NCBI GenBank assembly: GCA_963971575.1
Contig: OZ020624.1
Coordinates: forward strand, 29,710,356-29,774,355
Reading direction: 5' to 3'
DNA from: Liopterus haemorrhoidalis
Lineage: Eukaryota; Arthropoda; Insecta; Coleoptera; Dytiscidae
DNA length: 64,000 nt
The notes below the pieces were generated by a model, which was given only the letters and a program-made list of their open reading frames with translations, did no database searches and was not told the DNA's origin. This document shows, in pieces, positions 19,730 to 31,568 of this stretch; position 1 is the stretch's first letter, and every line of letters starts with the position of its first letter. Position numbers and translations under genes: made by a program.

Positions 19730-21225
19730 TAAAAATTATATAGATTCAGCATTTCTCTGAGAAATCCGTAAAATAAATAGAATGCGCTTTCTAAAATTCA
19801 GCTCGCATAGAACTCAAGTTCAGCGTAGCAATATAGTACCCTGTAATATTATTTTCAATCTTCCATTTCGTAGCCGAAAGTTGTTTCAGTATAAATGTAT
19901 GAATTTACCTTTAGTGACGTCAGTACTAAACATTCGATTTACAGAGCCACTCGCTTTCTGAATTTCTAACAAAGTCTCTACTAGAAAGAACTGAGAGAAA
20001 TATGTCCGCACATTTGTGCTTATACCAGTCAAATTAGTAAAACGTGAGTCGAATTGTTTGTATTTCTTTACGTTATGTCTCTTTAAAGATATAAATCAAC
20101 GTGTTTTGTTATGCATTTGTGTAAACGTCTCTTAAGGTTTACGTTTACTGCTCTACGTACCCTCTCATTTATTTATGTGTATGTAGAAAGCATATTTGTC
20201 ATCAAACCGAGAATTATAGACTTACAACCACATTGTTTCACTGCTAAAACAAAAATTATGTTACAACTGTTTTGCTTTATTTCTATCCTACATAAAACTG
20301 CACTACCTCAACACGTACCGAGCGCAGAATCTTCACCCAGTAACTCACCACATTCAAACTCTATTATTTAGAGAAAAATACTTTAATTTAAGATTATTTC
20401 AGCGAGAAATCTTCAGTTTCTGCACTGAATGATTAATAATAAATACTTAGCCACAATCCTCGTATCAAAAAAATAGTTGGCGAAACAAAAAGCTGTTTAT
20501 GACGCCGACGGTGTTGTATGGGTGTGTACTATAGGCGTTGAGTAACTAAAAAAAGTGTAGAGATATGGCGGAATGTTTTAATATGTCGGAAAAAAATGTA
20601 CGGCATAGTGATCCTGTTCAGTGGCGTAGCCTTGATGTCTTCATCACAGAACACAATATATTAAGAACGATCATTGGCAGCAAAAAAAATTAGTACGTTC
20701 CCTCTAGGAATGTACCAATGAACTAAACAACAACAACCGCTAAATTTAAATTTTACTATCTGATTTACGTTCATAATTACCATTATTATTGTATTAAATA
20801 TATTTTATTAATTAAATTATCAAAAGTTTTACAATTAACAAAGAAATACATATATATTTAATAATCCATATACATTAATATAACATATAAATAAGGAATT
20901 TAAATAAATAAATCTAAATAAAAGGTGTAAGCTATTTATTTTTGAAACACAAAATTATACACAACATTAAATATTATTTTAAACACAACATTATAATTAC
21001 TATTTACAAAAACCGTATTAATAAAATTGGAGGCTATACCTGCTTTTTTATTTTTTCGGCCTCATATTTGGTTTCTACATATTTCAGATTATTATAAGAC
21101 AATATCCGCAAAAAATCATTTTTTGTCCGTCTTCCCGAGATGTACAATGTATGTATCAAATACAGTATAAGATGACCAAAATTAGAAATAAAACTCTATT
21201 ATTTGAACCACGTATTTGAAAATTA
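19730..21225. other. non-coding interval
   Basis: No gene is supported; the 86-codon plus frame at 20111-20371 has a hydrophobic start but resembles nothing known. A short imperfect hairpin (GTACGTTCC...GGAATGTAC) lies near 20695-20717. Confidence 0.45.
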
Positions 21226-21231
21226 ACAAGC

Positions 21232-21676
21232 TTAAATGCGTATTACTTCAACACCAACTGTCATGTGTTTGACAGCTAATGGCGGCTGATTCTGTTCTGG
21301 TCCCAACAGCCTTGGCACCCAGCGCGGCGAAACCTTGCTAACGCCCAACCAATCATGCAAGATATCATGAACTTGTTGTGTACCTATCCCTAGGCGCACA
21401 CTAATTTGACGAATAGTCATTCGCCTGTCATCTTTCAGTAGGTCTTCGACGACAGTAATGTTTCTTTCATTTACCGACGTGCTTGAGCACCCACTGCGTG
21501 GATCGTCTTCTAGTGATGTTCTACCGGTTTTAAAACGATAGATCCACCGATAAACACTACTTTTGGATTCTGCAGACTCACCAAATACTCTTTGCAGACG
21601 CTGAATAAATTCTGATGTTTTCACACCTTTCAAAAAAGAAAATTATTGCTCTTTGAGATTTAGCTGAGTCTTTCAT
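21232..21676 (-). pseudogene. mariner-like transposase, N-terminus fused to C-terminus
   Basis: From ATG 21674-21676 the reading is MKDSAKSQRAIIFFF; after a frameshift near 21635 it continues as GVKTSEFIQRLQRVFGE, SKSSVYRWIYRFKTGRTSLE, DDPRSG, RRMTIRQISVRLGIG and VSPRWVPRLLGPEQ, the DNA-binding half of a mariner-type transposase. After PEQNQ it passes directly into KHMTVGVEVIRI, which resembles the extreme C-terminus, so the whole DD(E/D) catalytic region is gone. At about 133 codons against about 345 in intact relatives, it is a deletion derivative. Confidence 0.8.
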
Positions 21677-21859
21677 GGTTACAAAAACAGTGCTATGAAA
21701 ACGCGTCTATATCAGTCGAACACCTAAATCAGACTGAACAATATTGCACTAGATAGTTGCATAAACACGTCAAGACTTGTCTGGCACCAATAACATTGCC
21801 TATAAGTTCTGCGTAATTTAATTATGGCACAATTCCCAAAATTTAGGAAACATCCCTCG
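21232..21859 (-). mobile_element. mariner-like element, internally deleted, one TIR visible
   Basis: On the minus strand the element starts at 21859 with CGAGGGATGTTTCCTAAATT, next to a TA (21860-21861). Transposase sequence lies inside, beginning at 21676. The opposite TIR was not identified, so the left bound is only the stop of the coding remnant. Confidence 0.6.
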
Positions 21860-21864
21860 TATAT

Positions 21865-23218
21865 GTAACGTTTCCATGATCATGATAAATAATATCTCTA
21901 TTAGAAAATATTAGGCCAAGTTATTTCTACTCTTCTGCAAGAATGTATTTTATGCAATTACTTTGTGATGGTCGGTCCTGTGGTGGCCACAGCTGATTTT
22001 TTTGAGATTGTTTAATGATACGCCTCATGAGATATAACGGTTCACAGTTAGAAAAAATCTGTTTTAAATATCTTCTATAGCAATCCTTTCTATATCTTCT
22101 GATTACAAAATTGCTGAATAAAATTTTATTGGTAATGTATTTGCCTTGGTAAAGTAAACCAAACACATTATTTAAAAATGTAATAAAACAAATTGCCTTT
22201 TATGAATGTGTAACAATAATGTATCTTTTAATATATGTTTCGTGTTTGAAAGTTATTTAAAGTATTTACAATTTAAAAATACATATTTAAATATAATGAC
22301 AGCAATAAAATTCCAACAGCATGACAAAAACAAACTGCCATTCACGTATAAAATTTATCAATCTTTGTTCAAAAAAATTAATCTACAATAAACATATACA
22401 ATTTATAAATTCAGAAATACTTTATTAACACGGAAAAATGAACCTTGAATAAATAATTTTTTGAGATAATGGATTGAAAACTGTCAAACATCATAGTTAA
22501 ACACGCCATGAGAAGTTTTCTTTTACAATTAGAATGGTGAGACACGCAAATTTGCGTGCAAATCAAGATGAAGCTGATAAGTGCTTAGAGAATTATATAT
22601 TTTTGTCGCTCAACGAGTCTGTTTTAACACATCAATGGATATTTGAATTAATTTCGGTGCGAATCGATTTTAACTTCATTAAACATTAATTATTTCCACG
22701 TTTATCTTCATATGTAAATATGTCCTTTATCAAAATTATATATAAATTTTGTGATCGTTACATCAGTTGTGGGTTGTTTAAAAACTCGGTTTTACTGTCA
22801 AGGACAGTGCTTCTCAACCCAAAACTTACTGCGAACTAATGAAAATATTATTTTAAAATAATTATTTATTTATACGTACAATGAAGAAGGTGGTACGGAT
22901 AAAATTATATATAGAAATATCTATGATTTTGTAGGCATGAAAAAGAAACTTTAGACACTGTTATATCCTTTGACCGATATGAACAATGTTTTGCAGATTT
23001 ATTCTCTAAGAATCTACGAATATAATTACATACATAAATGTCTAGGGTTTCGTAGACATAAATTAACGTCTCAAATTATTTTTAGTTTAAACATTCAAAT
23101 GTAATGTACTGAGTAAAAATGAATAATTATCCCATCTTAAAAAGTTTATGAATAAATAATTTAACTATATAAGCAAGTGTCTGTATGTAGTGTTAATATG
23201 ACGTCAATGTTTCCTAAG
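21865..23218. other. non-coding interval
   Basis: No gene is recognised. CAGTGCTTCTCAACCC at about 22804-22819 resembles a hAT terminus, but no partner end was found. Confidence 0.4.
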
Positions 23219-23220
23219 GT

Positions 23221-23300
23221 TCTCGTGATTGGCTAACTGGGGACACCCTGTCTCTTGATTGGCTGACAGGTGACACCCTCTCCCTTGATCGGCTAACGGC
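23221..23300. repeat. 30-bp tandem repeat, about 2.7 copies
   Basis: Units at 23221-23250, 23251-23280 and a partial at 23281-23300 share TCTC(G/T)TGATTGGCT and GACACCCT. The first two units carry ATTGGCT, the reverse complement of a CCAAT box; the third has ATCGGCT. GC content is higher than its surroundings. No gene follows, so a promoter role is unsupported. Confidence 0.7.
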
Positions 23301-23354
23301 GATGAAATTAAGATACGTTAAAAAATAAAACCAAATACACATGTAAACAATTGA

Positions 23355-23745
23355 AATTTTTATATTATAAATCCGTCATTGTTGACGGGTAATTTAAACG
23401 CGAAATTCAAAGCGTGGATGCCTCGTCTCCATTCTAATGTTTGAAATTTCTTGGTATTATTGAAAGCTAGGTTTTTTAACTGATTTTCATAAGAGATCTG
23501 AAAAGGATTCTAGTTAATTTCAGGGTCAGGTTTCTTGCAAATCTTTTTTATACTTTTTCTATTTTTGTGGGACATTGTTTTTGGGCTCCAGATTGTATTC
23601 GCGTACTTTAGGTCAAACTAGTACACAGTTCAGTAACCAAGCTGTAGATATCTTAAAACTACCACTGTTTCTTAGTATAAATCCTAAAGTTTTTAGGGCA
23701 CTATTCACTTTATTTCTATGCGGTCACTAAAATTAAAATCGTGTC
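23355..23745 (-). pseudogene. LINE C-terminal RT fragment, sister copy of 31745-32210
   Basis: Read on the minus strand this block is near-identical over long stretches to 31760-32200 (plus): it includes ACACGATTTTAATTTTAGTG, TTTAGGATTTATACTAAGAA and CAATGTCCCACAAAAAT. In the better copy the protein reads KDLGVLFRHDFNFSDHI and LGFILRNSGSFK. This copy has small deletions and stops. The two fragments belong to one LINE family inserted in opposite orientations. Confidence 0.75.
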
Positions 23746-23804
23746 TAAATAGTACTGTCTAGTTCCCCTGCCCGGATTCCGTACGACGTCCATGTACTTA
23801 TACT

Positions 23805-23895
23805 ACTGATTGACCTAGTTCCGATATTCATTTGTCATGACAAATATTTCGTTATTACCAAAATGCAGCGTATGTATTACGAAACATTTGTTAAG
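23805..23895 (+). mobile_element. diverged remnant related to the solo LTRs
   Basis: TTCCGATATTCATTTGTCAT followed by GACAAATATTTCGTTATTA and AAAATGCAGCGTATGTATTA matches the inner part of the solo LTRs (for example 16150-16220 and 36358-36425) with several differences. Only about 90 bp are recognisable, so it is an older or truncated relative. Confidence 0.6.
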
Positions 23896-23899
23896 AAGC

Positions 23900-25015
23900 A
23901 TCTTTGTACATGCAATAAAATTCATTTATTTAAGCATCTAATTTCATTGAAAAACTTGTAACTTTATTTATGGCACGACTATTTTACGATTTTATCGATA
24001 TTTATAAGACTAATACGGATTCTGACCCCTCTTTTACGCTTGTGATAGTTTGGGATTACATTAATGGCAAGTATTTTGATGTGTACCACTGAAAATAAAC
24101 TGGGATTAAAACTTTTAGTTGTCCGTCAGTCGTAGGCAAATTGTTCTGTTACACCCTGACAAATCTTCTCTACATTTCACTGTAGTAAAACAAACCATTT
24201 TTCAGAGTGAATAATCTGTTTCAATCTATATTAGTACAGGGTGAGTTCTCAGTCAGGATACGACACTAACCATCAGAAAAAAATGTTTGTATTTTTACAC
24301 ATGTTTCGATGTTTCCACGTTAAATAAATGAGTGTGTTTTTTGACTAAACGAAATAAAGTTTTACAAATTGGATAGTTTTTCTACAACTGGAAAAAATCA
24401 GATGGAGAAAGAAAGATGGAAAAAGGCACAGAAATAGACACGAAAATAAAGATAAAGAAAAAATTTAAAGGGAGAAACTGAGTTTTGAAAAAATATACAA
24501 GATGTATCATGAGTTGTAACACGTTGGTTTTTATTTATCCAGGAAGTTCTAAGCATCTTCCTGTATGCCAACATTTCAAATGCCTATAGCTTTTTGTTTC
24601 TTGTATCTGATGAATTAATGTCTCAACACCATACCATAAAATTGTAACAACGGAGAATATTAATTTATAAGATTATGTAATAGTTGAACATTACTTTTTG
24701 GTCCTAGAAATATCAGATCGGACATCATCGATTCGCCAGCAGAACTCTTAAGTGCAATGTCTACCAATCTTTTCCTGGCGGCACACTAAGGTGCTTTGTT
24801 TTCTACAGGTCACACATAATAATCCAAAATTACTTTTTAAATAATTTTTTAGGTATATTAATTGCACTTAAACTGAGAATATAGTGTTTCACCAACATTA
24901 AGAGAGATGCAATCGTTTTTGCAAAAATTTAAACTCCACACGCGTCTAAGTTAATAAATAAACACGCATAAATATTTTTATTTCGGCTGATTTTGAGTCA
25001 GTGGAAGAAGCAAAA
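23900..25015. other. non-coding interval
   Basis: No gene. A purine-rich low-complexity stretch lies at about 24395-24490. Confidence 0.45.
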
Positions 25016-25019
25016 GGAG

Positions 25020-25240
25020 GCCCAATTGGTTCGTGGCTCAATTAGTCAGTGTGTGGACTATTGAGCAGCGGTCCAGGGTTCATTCCCCGGTACTGGAAAA
25101 ACACCTTACATTTTTCCGACCGTTTCTCTCGGAAGGCATCGGGCAACCACCGAGGTAAAAGCCCCAGTAAAATATCCCCAAAATAATTAGTGGTTCGGAT
25201 TACACAATAATAAATTGTAGGTCCTATACGATTGTGTTAT
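25020..25240 (+). mobile_element. tRNA-derived SINE-like element
   Basis: The head contains TGGCTCAATTAGTCAGTG (25034-25051), close to a polymerase III A box, and GGTTCATTCC (25077-25086), close to a B box, about 26 bp apart and flanked by CAGG and CCGG as in a tRNA T arm. A non-tRNA body follows (GTTTCTCTCGGAAGGCATCG, AACCACCGAGG). The anticodon arm does not fold into a normal tRNA and no CCA or poly-T terminator follows directly, so this is a SINE head rather than a tRNA gene. The 3' limit is approximate. Confidence 0.65.
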
Positions 25241-25244
25241 ATAC

Positions 25245-25765
25245 AGGCAACACACACAACACAGCTGTATGCGGGGAAATAACTAACGCTCGGAGTATGT
25301 TCAATACGAACTTGTCAGTTCAGAGCATTGAGCATGGCACTCTAAGAAGAAGGAAAGAGCAGCTTAGTTGTCAGAAATATGTTGATCTAGACAGAAAAGC
25401 AGAAGTCAGGCAGAAAAGAATAGCTGCTGCCAACCAATCTTAGGATTGTAAACTTTAAGAGAGAGAGAGATTTCCATAAATTTGGCTTTCCGCACGACTT
25501 AAGAAAGTTCTAGTTAACCAAATGCAAGATTTTTTGTCTAGCCAGCGCTCGTTAAAAATTCCAATTCAACATTATGCTTCACGCAGTCACATCAACAACC
25601 TATGTCTACTGTCCGACATGCACAAATCCTATCGTGAGTACGGAACAATTCTGCTTTGCTTCGAGGTGAAATTTTCGAAACCAGTAAGCAATACTGTGCC
25701 ACTATGCTATTTAAACTCTTGGTTACATGGGTTGAATATTTATAATTATTTTAACTATATATCAG
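25245..25765. other. non-coding interval
   Basis: The frames at 25234-25443 and 25522-25866 show no recognisable domain. A short (GA)n run lies at 25458-25470. Confidence 0.4.
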
Positions 25766-25769
25766 ATTT

Positions 25770-27130
25770 TGAAGTGCTTTTCTATTGGCTTGAAATCCAG
25801 AAAACATTATCAAATCGTTATCATGGTAACTGTACCAATCAAATGTGTAAACTTAACAATATCTGAGGCCATTGATCTTTCAATCGGTCTAGAGAATGCT
25901 TCTCTATTTTACTCACGAAACCTGGCAAGGTGTACACCTAGATTATTGCTGGCAATTGGCTTGAAGTTCAATTTTTCAGTCTCTGCAATCCTGGTCACGG
26001 CACTACTCAATATGTTGGCCTACAGTATCGATGGTTGTTGGTCTTGCTATTGGTATTAAGTACAGAAAAGGTTTCTTTATCTTAGTCACGACACCAGTTA
26101 AATGTTTACGCCAAGAGTACTGCTGGAAATTGGTTTGAAGTTCAACTTTTCAGTCTCTGGAATCCTGGTCACGGCACTACTTAAAATGTGAACCTACAGT
26201 ATCGATGGTTGTTGGTCTTACTATTAGTATTGAGTCCAGAAAACGCTTCTCTATATTAGTCATGGCAACAGTCAAATGTGTACGCCAAGAGTACTACTGG
26301 AAATTGGTTTGAAGCTCAACTTTTCAGTATTGGTCACGGCATCCTGGTCACAACACTACCCAAATTGTGGGCCTACAGTATCGATTGTTGTTGGTCTTAC
26401 TATTGGTATTAAGTCCAGAAAATGGTTTTCTTTATTAATCACGGCACCAGTCAAATGTGTACGCCTAGAATAATGCTGGAAATTGGTGTGAAGTTCAACT
26501 TTTAAGTCTCTGGATACCTGGTCACGGCACTACTCAAAATGTAGGCCTATAGTATCGATAGTTGTTGGTCTTATTATTGGTTTCAAGTCCAGAAAACGCT
26601 TCTCTATATTATTCACGACACCAGTCATATGTGTACGCTTGGATTACTGATAGTTATTGGCTTGAAATTCAGCTATTAAGTCCATGCAATCCTAGTCCCG
26701 GTACTACTTAAAATGTGGGCCTACAGTTCGATGGTTGTTGGTTTTAGTATTACTTTTAGTCAAGAAGTCGCTTCACGACACTAGCCCAAATATGTGGGCC
26801 TACAGTATTGATATTGATTGGTATTAATATGGCTTTGAAGTCCAGAAAACTATTCTCTATCTTAGCTGCGACACCACTCAAATGTGTATGTCTAGATTAT
26901 TGCTGGCTATTGCTTGAAATCCACTAATCTTGATCATGCAATCCTAGTCATGGAACTAGTCAAATATGTGAGTGTACAGTGTTGTTATTGGTCTCATTAT
27001 CAGCTTGAGGTCCAGAAAGTGCTTCGTTATCCTGGTCACGGCACCAGTAAAATTTGTATATCTACATACTCAATTTTTTGTTTTGTCGATAAGTTAAAGT
27101 CAAAATAAAGATTTCCAATTGGTCACGGCA
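25770..27130. repeat. ~175-bp satellite array, seven to eight diverged units
   Basis: Each unit carries a GCTTCTCTAT block, a TCACGGCACCAGTCAAATGT block, a GCTGGAAATTGG(C/T)TTGAAG block, and an ATCGATGGTTGTTGGTCTTA block. The last falls near 26027, 26202, 26380, 26554 and 26728, giving steps of 174-178 bp; later units are shortened (a block near 26806 is only about 78 bp on). Central units match each other better than edge units, as expected of an array kept alike by unequal exchange. Short open frames inside follow the repeat and are not genes. Confidence 0.92.
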
Positions 27131-27135
27131 CCAAA

Positions 27136-28288
27136 AAATATATACATTTCCAGTATTGGTAATTCTTAGCTCATAAAATGGTAAATTCTCTAAAAGAATA
27201 AACATTTGACAAAGTATAGTTTTTTAACTTCTAAAATGATATGTTACAATATTTAACTTTATAAAATTGTTAGTATTTTCTTCCATATTTCCAGTTGAAA
27301 CATGTTCTTATAAATTTTTCATAATACATTGAAAAGAATAAACATTTCACTTCAATCGTTTCTATTATTTTATTGTACAGAATTTCAAATAAGTTCCGGA
27401 TATTTTAACAAATATTGCTTTATACATTTTTTATCAAAACTTGTTTACTGTTTCCATATTCGGTTTTCACGAGAAAAAAAAATATGTATTACTTTTTGTA
27501 TGTTTACTAAGTTATTTTTATATTTATTACAGTTTTTCAAGAAAAATATTTTGAACAATATGAAAATGATATAGAGAATAGATGTAAATTTAATTACATG
27601 GAAGAAATTTGAACAATAAAAAAGAATTTCAAAAAAATAGCTTTAGTGAAATGGTAAAAACCATGTCAGCAATTGTTACGGATTGCCGTTATTGTCATCT
27701 TTTACCCCTCTTTCCGAATATATATGTGTTTTAACGCAGACTATCTAAGTTTTTCCCAGAGAAATTTTCTAAAAACTATCATATACTTTGTGGTCCAGGA
27801 GCGTTAAATCCTAATCCTAAGTTTTTTTTATCAATTTCAGTAAAATCCTTTGCCTGTCTAGGACGATAACCATAAGACGAGGTCTCGAAAGCGTGTCATA
27901 GAGGTCATAAAATTCGTCTGTAGCTTTCATACTAAGATGTGATCTTGGATTTAGGATTATTTCTACAGACAATTTTTTCTAAATTTCATATATTGAAATG
28001 AGTAAATTTATAATCCTTCGAGATTAAAAATTTATTGATATGGGACATGAATTTACAAGTTATTTTTAATAATATAATAATTTTTATTGGTTTTAGTGTT
28101 TTTCTACTTCTCTGAGAATGTTTACACAAGTCAAAGAATAAAAAAATAATTAAAAAAATACAGTGAGAATAAGTAAAATAATATTGTATAATACAAATAA
28201 CATCGTTTAAAAAATGGTTTAAAAATTGAGTTAAAAAAGTTTAGAATAATTTAAAATAAATACAATACATAATTAAATAAATTTACAA
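27136..28288. other. non-coding AT-rich interval
   Basis: Very AT-rich; no gene or repeat end recognised. The 81-codon frame at 27329-27574 is AT-driven. Confidence 0.45.
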
Positions 28289-28293
28289 ATATA

Positions 28294-29223
28294 CAGTTGT
28301 GGTGAACTAATTAAGAACGATCTTGTGATATGCATGTATTCATATATTTTGATTGGTTATAAGGGCGCCGTACATATTTTTTTCCATCTGACTCCAATCG
28401 ATTAACTTTCGTTTCATCGCTCCAAAGGATATGCTTCTATTGGGAAATAGTCCAATCTTTATGTTCCTTGGCAAAAGCTAGCCTGTCCTTCCTGTTTTTT
28501 TATGAAAGTAGCTTCTTTCTTACAGCTCTTCCAAATAGTTGGTCCTCATTCAATCTTTCTCTGATAGAACAAGCTGATAGTGCTTTAGGTTCTTCAACAA
28601 ATATCTCCTTTTGGATTTTTTTGGAGCTAAGAAAGGGATTAGTTTTTGCTAATCGAACTATTCGTCGATCCGCTTCTGAAGTTTTTCGAGGTCGTCGACG
28701 TCTAGATATATTTTCTGTGGTGTGGTGTCTATTAAAATGTTGCACCGCGTTATAAACCATAGTTTTAGAACATTTTAATTTATTTGCAATTACTCCATAA
28801 GACATATTTTCATTTAAATGCAGTTTTACTATGGCATCCCTCATGCCTGGTGCTCAATTTTTTTTCTACCCATAATAATAAAAAAACTTAACCTGCAACA
28901 CAAAAAATGAAATTGATTTTACCACTATAACCCTTGTATTAATAATTCTTACCAGTGTTTTATTTGTTGACACAGCTTAGACTTCACAAAATAATGTTTT
29001 GCAATGTCGTTCCTAATTATATCGCCAATTGAAACATGCACATGTACGCTTGAACTGAACTAAACAAATTTTACGACCGAAGATTTTTGGATGATGCAAT
29101 ATTTACTTGTATAGTATAAGACATAAAAATTAGTACATATTTGGCGATTTATTGACTATAGTTTAAACTAGAGAACGTTGGCTGTAATTTTACCTGCCGT
29201 TCTTAATTAGTTCGCCACAACTG
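28294..29223 (-). mobile_element. Tc1-like element, deletion derivative with intact TIRs
   Basis: The 930-bp element is bounded by TA at 28292-28293 and 29224-29225. Both ends read inward CAGTTGTGG(T/C)GAACTAAT and continue TAAGAACG, a TIR of about 26 bp with one mismatch. Intact Tc1 elements are about 1.6 kb, so the 3' half of the gene is missing. The right end lies just below the 3' end of the LINE at 29290-30235. Confidence 0.92.
28335..28873 (-). pseudogene. Tc1-like transposase, N-terminal half
   Basis: On the minus strand, MGRKK from ATG 28871-28873 is followed by a frameshift and then MRDAIVKLHLNENMSYGVIA, NKLKCSKTMVYNAVQHF (HTH), the arginine-rich RRRRPRKTSEADRR, LSSKKIQKEIF and LNEDQLFGRAVRKKLLS. 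After a second frameshift comes KDRLAFAKEHKDWTI, a stop, HILWSDETKVNRLESDGKKY and VRRP. D1 (WSDETK) is present. The reading then runs into the left TIR, so D2 and E are deleted. Confidence 0.9.
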
Positions 29224-29289
29224 TACATCAATACACAAAAACCAATATTTCAAATTTTTCTAGACAGCGTTCACGAGATCATTCTTAAA

Positions 29290-30235
29290 GTTCAAGTTAT
29301 TGGACAGGTAGTCGTCAATAGAATAAAATGCTTTTGCATTAAGATACTTCTTAATAGTTGCTAAAAATTGCTAGCTGGTTTTTGTCTGAGGCTGAAGCGT
29401 AAAACATTAAAAAAATTTATAGCGTAAATTGTTGCTATTTCTAGATTTTGTAAGTCGAGTAAAATCAGGACGTATATTATTTTTATTTCGCGTATTTTGA
29501 TTATGCATCTCCGCATGAAGGTGATAATATTCGGCGGTGAGCATGTATAAAGTTTTGTAAAATATATATACAGGAAAATTTTAATGTGTTAAGCGAAATA
29601 TATTGTTGTTTACACTCTTCTCTGTAGCCGATCCCGCTAATGACACGTAGAACTCTACGTTACAGAGCAAATAGTCTGTTCGCTTGAGAAGCGTGACCCC
29701 ACGCCAGTATTGCATAAGACAGATGGGGATGAACGAATGAAAAATAGATAATTTTCAGAATATTGGGTGGTACACAAGTCTGTAAGTTACGTAAACAGTA
29801 CATGGCCTTATATTTTTTGCTACCGAGTCTATGTGCTCTTCCCAGTTTATTATTGATTTTGACACCCAGAAACTTAAGTGTACTCGTCGAAGTAATGTCT
29901 TCCAGCAATATTTTTAAAGCAATAATCATATCCTCTGTTTTCTTTTCATTCTTAGTTAATTTATTTGATTGAAACCAGTTTGTACATGAAGTTTTAGTAA
30001 TATCATTTATCACAGTATAATTTGTAATAGAAGGGTCAGAATTTAAAACGGTCGTGTCATCTCCAAATAATTTTTCTGTATTGCATTATTTGTAAAAGGA
30101 AAGTCGTTAATGTAAATGAAAAATAATATTGGGCTTAGAAAGGAACCCTGGAGTACCCCATGTATCATAGTTTTGTATTCAGATGATCTTCTTGACTGAC
30201 TCACAAATGAAGAAAAAAATATGGTATCGTTTCAA
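29290..30235 (-). pseudogene. LINE reverse transcriptase, palm to C-terminus
   Basis: Minus-strand reading: HGVLQGSFLSPILFFIYIND, a frameshift, FGDDTTVLNSDPS (active-site box, usually YADD), NWFQSNKLTKNEKKTEDMII, LKFLGVKINNKLG, LRNLQTCVPPNILKIIYFSF, VHPHLSYAILAWGHASQANR, LFAL, a stop, RRVLRVISGIGYREECK and degraded C-terminal sequence to about 29290. The order and motifs match the LINE RT at 13328-14296 and 41770-43065, so these are one clade. Its 3' end lies close to the Tc1 element ending at 29223; its 5' truncation point abuts the simple-repeat tail of another minus-strand LINE at 30238. Confidence 0.87.
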
Positions 30236-30237
30236 AA

Positions 30238-30905
30238 TATTTATTTATTTATTTTTATTTATTTATTTAGCCAAATATACAATACACTAATATGTACATT
30301 AAAGATGTAACTAAAATTAAAATATATGGGCTCAGAATCATAATATGTCACAAAAAGTGCAAAGTACCTTGTGGTGACAAGCTAGTACAGTCCTATATAT
30401 TTCTTTAGCCAACAATATAACGTAATAGAGCGTTAACAGTGTATAATATAAAACAATTTAATCAATAAACTATAACCAATAACAAAAAAAAAATAATAAT
30501 AAAATAAAAATAAATAAAGAAAACAGTAAATAATAATATAAAAACATCATCATATAAACTGGTAATACAAAGAAAAATTAAACAAATGAAAGAAAAAAAA
30601 AATATATAACAATGTATAATAAACATAATAATAAAATTAACAAAGAGTGAAGGACAATATTAATAAATAATACAAAAAAACAGACTTCATTAGCTGTGTA
30701 AAATAGAATCAATAGTGGCAAGAGAAATATTACTTAACCAGAAATTAAGTTTCTTAAAAATATTTAGATAAATTCAAATGGTTAGATTTAATATTTACAG
30801 GAAATGAATTATATAATTTAGGAATAATAAATGCGAAATTAGATGTACTAAATTTCTTTTTGACTTTACAATTCAAGCTGATTTTATTAGAATTTTTTTA
30901 TATGG
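30238..30905 (-). mobile_element. 3' end of a LINE with (TAAA)n tail
   Basis: On the minus strand the C-terminal coding remnant VKKKFSTSNFAFIIPKLYNS and FPVNIKS (about 30805-30885) leads into an AT-rich 3' UTR and a terminal tetranucleotide run, TTTA on the plus strand at 30238-30274. FAFIIPKLYNSFP fits the extreme C-terminus of CR1/jockey-type ORF2. The upstream part is lost. The minus-strand RT block at 29290-30235 begins directly after the tail. Confidence 0.7.
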
Positions 30906-30909
30906 CCAT

Positions 30910-31565
30910 CTGTGGCAATTCTGTTTACTTCTTACATTTATTAAATACCTGCAAAACTCTGAAATATGCAAAATTTCACACTCTACATAAATTTTTTAGG
31001 TTTCACCTTGAATTTGGATGCGAACAAACATTTGTCATAATTCATTTTAGTTGTACAAATGAAATGTAAATATAAAAACGTCATTCTTTTGTAGATATTC
31101 TAATTAAAAGTCCGTAGAGTGTTAAGCCGATGATGCATTTGTAGGGCAAGAGATAAAACATCTGTAACGAATGTTCGTGAAGTGACCGAGACAAATGATG
31201 CAGAGACCTCGGGTCAACATGGGATTACACTCGCAAAATGGTTGACCTTATATATCATAGCCACCTGATTACAGAAACGAATATATACTACATGTCGAAA
31301 ATTGATTTAAAACCCAAAGTTTCCGGGGCGTCATGAAATACAGGATTATATGCATAATACTGAATACAAGGTCCTACTGTTTAACGAAACAAAACTGATA
31401 ACATTGAAAAATTTGTTGGAGTATTCTAATAATTTATTTTTTTATATCAAAGAGCTTTTTTTGCGTTAATAACTAGAATTTTGTTTTGATTTGTTAAACA
31501 TAGTCCCAGCATACTCACTTATAACTACACCTTTACCATTTGTATTTCAGAAACGATCATATGTT
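30910..31565. other. non-coding interval
   Basis: No gene recognised. Confidence 0.4.
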
Positions 31566-31568
31566 CTT

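Noticed and set aside
22804..22819. hAT end CAGTGCTTCTCAACCC
   Set aside because: No partner end and no coding relic nearby.
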